A stretch of DNA of 6,170 nt from Myxococcales bacterium (GTDB lineage Bacteria; Myxococcota; Bradymonadia; REDH01), in the NCBI GenBank assembly GCA_018970625.1, contig JAGWVZ010000229.1, positions 1-6,170 on the forward strand, given 5' to 3'. Positions 5,841-6,170 of this stretch are shown here, one piece after another. The position numbers and the translations under genes are program-made. Positions within the stretch are counted from its first letter, which is position 1; each line of letters starts with the position of its first letter. The notes below the pieces were generated by a model. That model searched no databases. It saw only the letters and a program-made list of their open reading frames with translations, and was not told the DNA's origin.

Positions 5841-6170
5841 TCAGTCTTGAGGCGGGGCCAGGCCTTCCCAGAAGACGGACAGGAATCTCTCTGCCTGGGC
5901 GTTGGCCTGCGCGATTGCTTCTGGCGTTTCTGAATTGGCGGAGCGTGATGTGTCGTGCGCCATCTGCATAAACACGGTGTGAAAGGCATAACCCATGAGT
6001 ACGTGGGCGAATTCTGACACATCGGAGGACCTGAGTCGGCCGAGGTTCATCTCGGCGGACAAGTACGACTGGAGGTTTCGGTCGACGATTTCGGCGGGGT
6101 GTCCCTGGTCCGAGAATTTGGACGCGATGAATTCCGGCGGCAGGTTTGACCATGCCATCATGATGCGCGG
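5841..6170 (-). CDS. TetR/AcrR-type transcriptional regulator, C-terminal 109 residues (5' end outside window)
   Basis: The reading frame is open from the right edge to TGA at 5841-5843, so the start and the N-terminal helix-turn-helix lie outside the window. The visible part is helical and moderately hydrophobic. It includes an amphipathic stretch with SYLSAEMNLGRLRSSDVSEF, where basic and acidic residues alternate with leucines, followed by AHVLMGYAFHTVFMQMAHD. A final helix, AERFLSVFWEGLAPPQD, resembles the closing dimerisation helix (a bulky-residue FxxxxxxGL pattern) of TetR/AcrR C-terminal domains. Methionines near the edge are probably internal. Its place 122 bp upstream of an efflux operon on the same strand is a common arrangement for a local repressor. 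The family call is made without the DNA-binding domain and is therefore tentative; the role as repressor of the exporter is inferred from context. Confidence 0.72.
   Translation of the reverse strand, partial: PRIMMAWSNLPPEFIASKFSDQGHPAEIVDRNLQSYLSAEMNLGRLRSSDVSEFAHVLMGYAFHTVFMQMAHDTSRSANSETPEAIAQANAQAERFLSVFWEGLAPPQD

Noticed and set aside
4423..6153. A 576-residue reading of the outer-membrane factor starting near the right edge
   Set aside because: The extra 145 residues overlap the TetR-type gene in another frame, are rich in Arg and Pro, and precede a clear signal peptide. ATG 5718 has a strong AGGAG site.

Overview
The window is GC-rich, roughly 60% by eye, and densely coded. It looks like chromosome of a proteobacterium. 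The best taxonomic clue is the C-terminal end of a thioredoxin-reductase-type ferredoxin--NADP reductase at the left edge, whose [13 protein letters not shown] core and [18 protein letters not shown] tail I know from proteobacterial members. A gammaproteobacterium is my guess; the sequence does not prove it. I saw no tRNA, rRNA, CRISPR array, insertion sequence or phage gene.

Left part (1-1393, plus strand): the 3' end of the ferredoxin--NADP reductase gene; a 199-bp gap whose right half looks coding-like but contains no complete gene; a 112-aa DUF2834-type membrane protein; and an unrecognised 168-aa protein with two predicted membrane helices. A 53-bp gap (1394-1446) separates these from the convergent minus-strand block. 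It contains a GC-rich inverted repeat without a T-tract.

Right part (6170 down to 1447, minus strand): the 3' end of a TetR/AcrR-type repressor gene, a 122-bp regulatory gap, then four genes in the order TolC-like outer-membrane factor, DevC/MacB-like permease, MacB/LolD-like ATPase, DevB/HlyD-like periplasmic adaptor. The three junctions inside this block are all 4-bp ATGA start/stop overlaps, so the block is almost certainly one translationally coupled transcript. Together the products make a complete tripartite ABC exporter. The ATPase and permease form the inner-membrane engine, the adaptor spans the periplasm, and the outer-membrane factor is the exit duct. The partial regulator just upstream on the same strand is the natural candidate controller. 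The gap contains an AT-rich imperfect palindrome over a -10-like sequence and a strong ribosome binding site. The exported substrate cannot be read from the sequence.

I found no clearly new biological system. The points most worth checking are the complete four-gene overlap ladder, the candidate operator, the coding-like stretch before the DUF2834 gene, the orphan membrane protein, and a sharp GC drop inside the permease gene.
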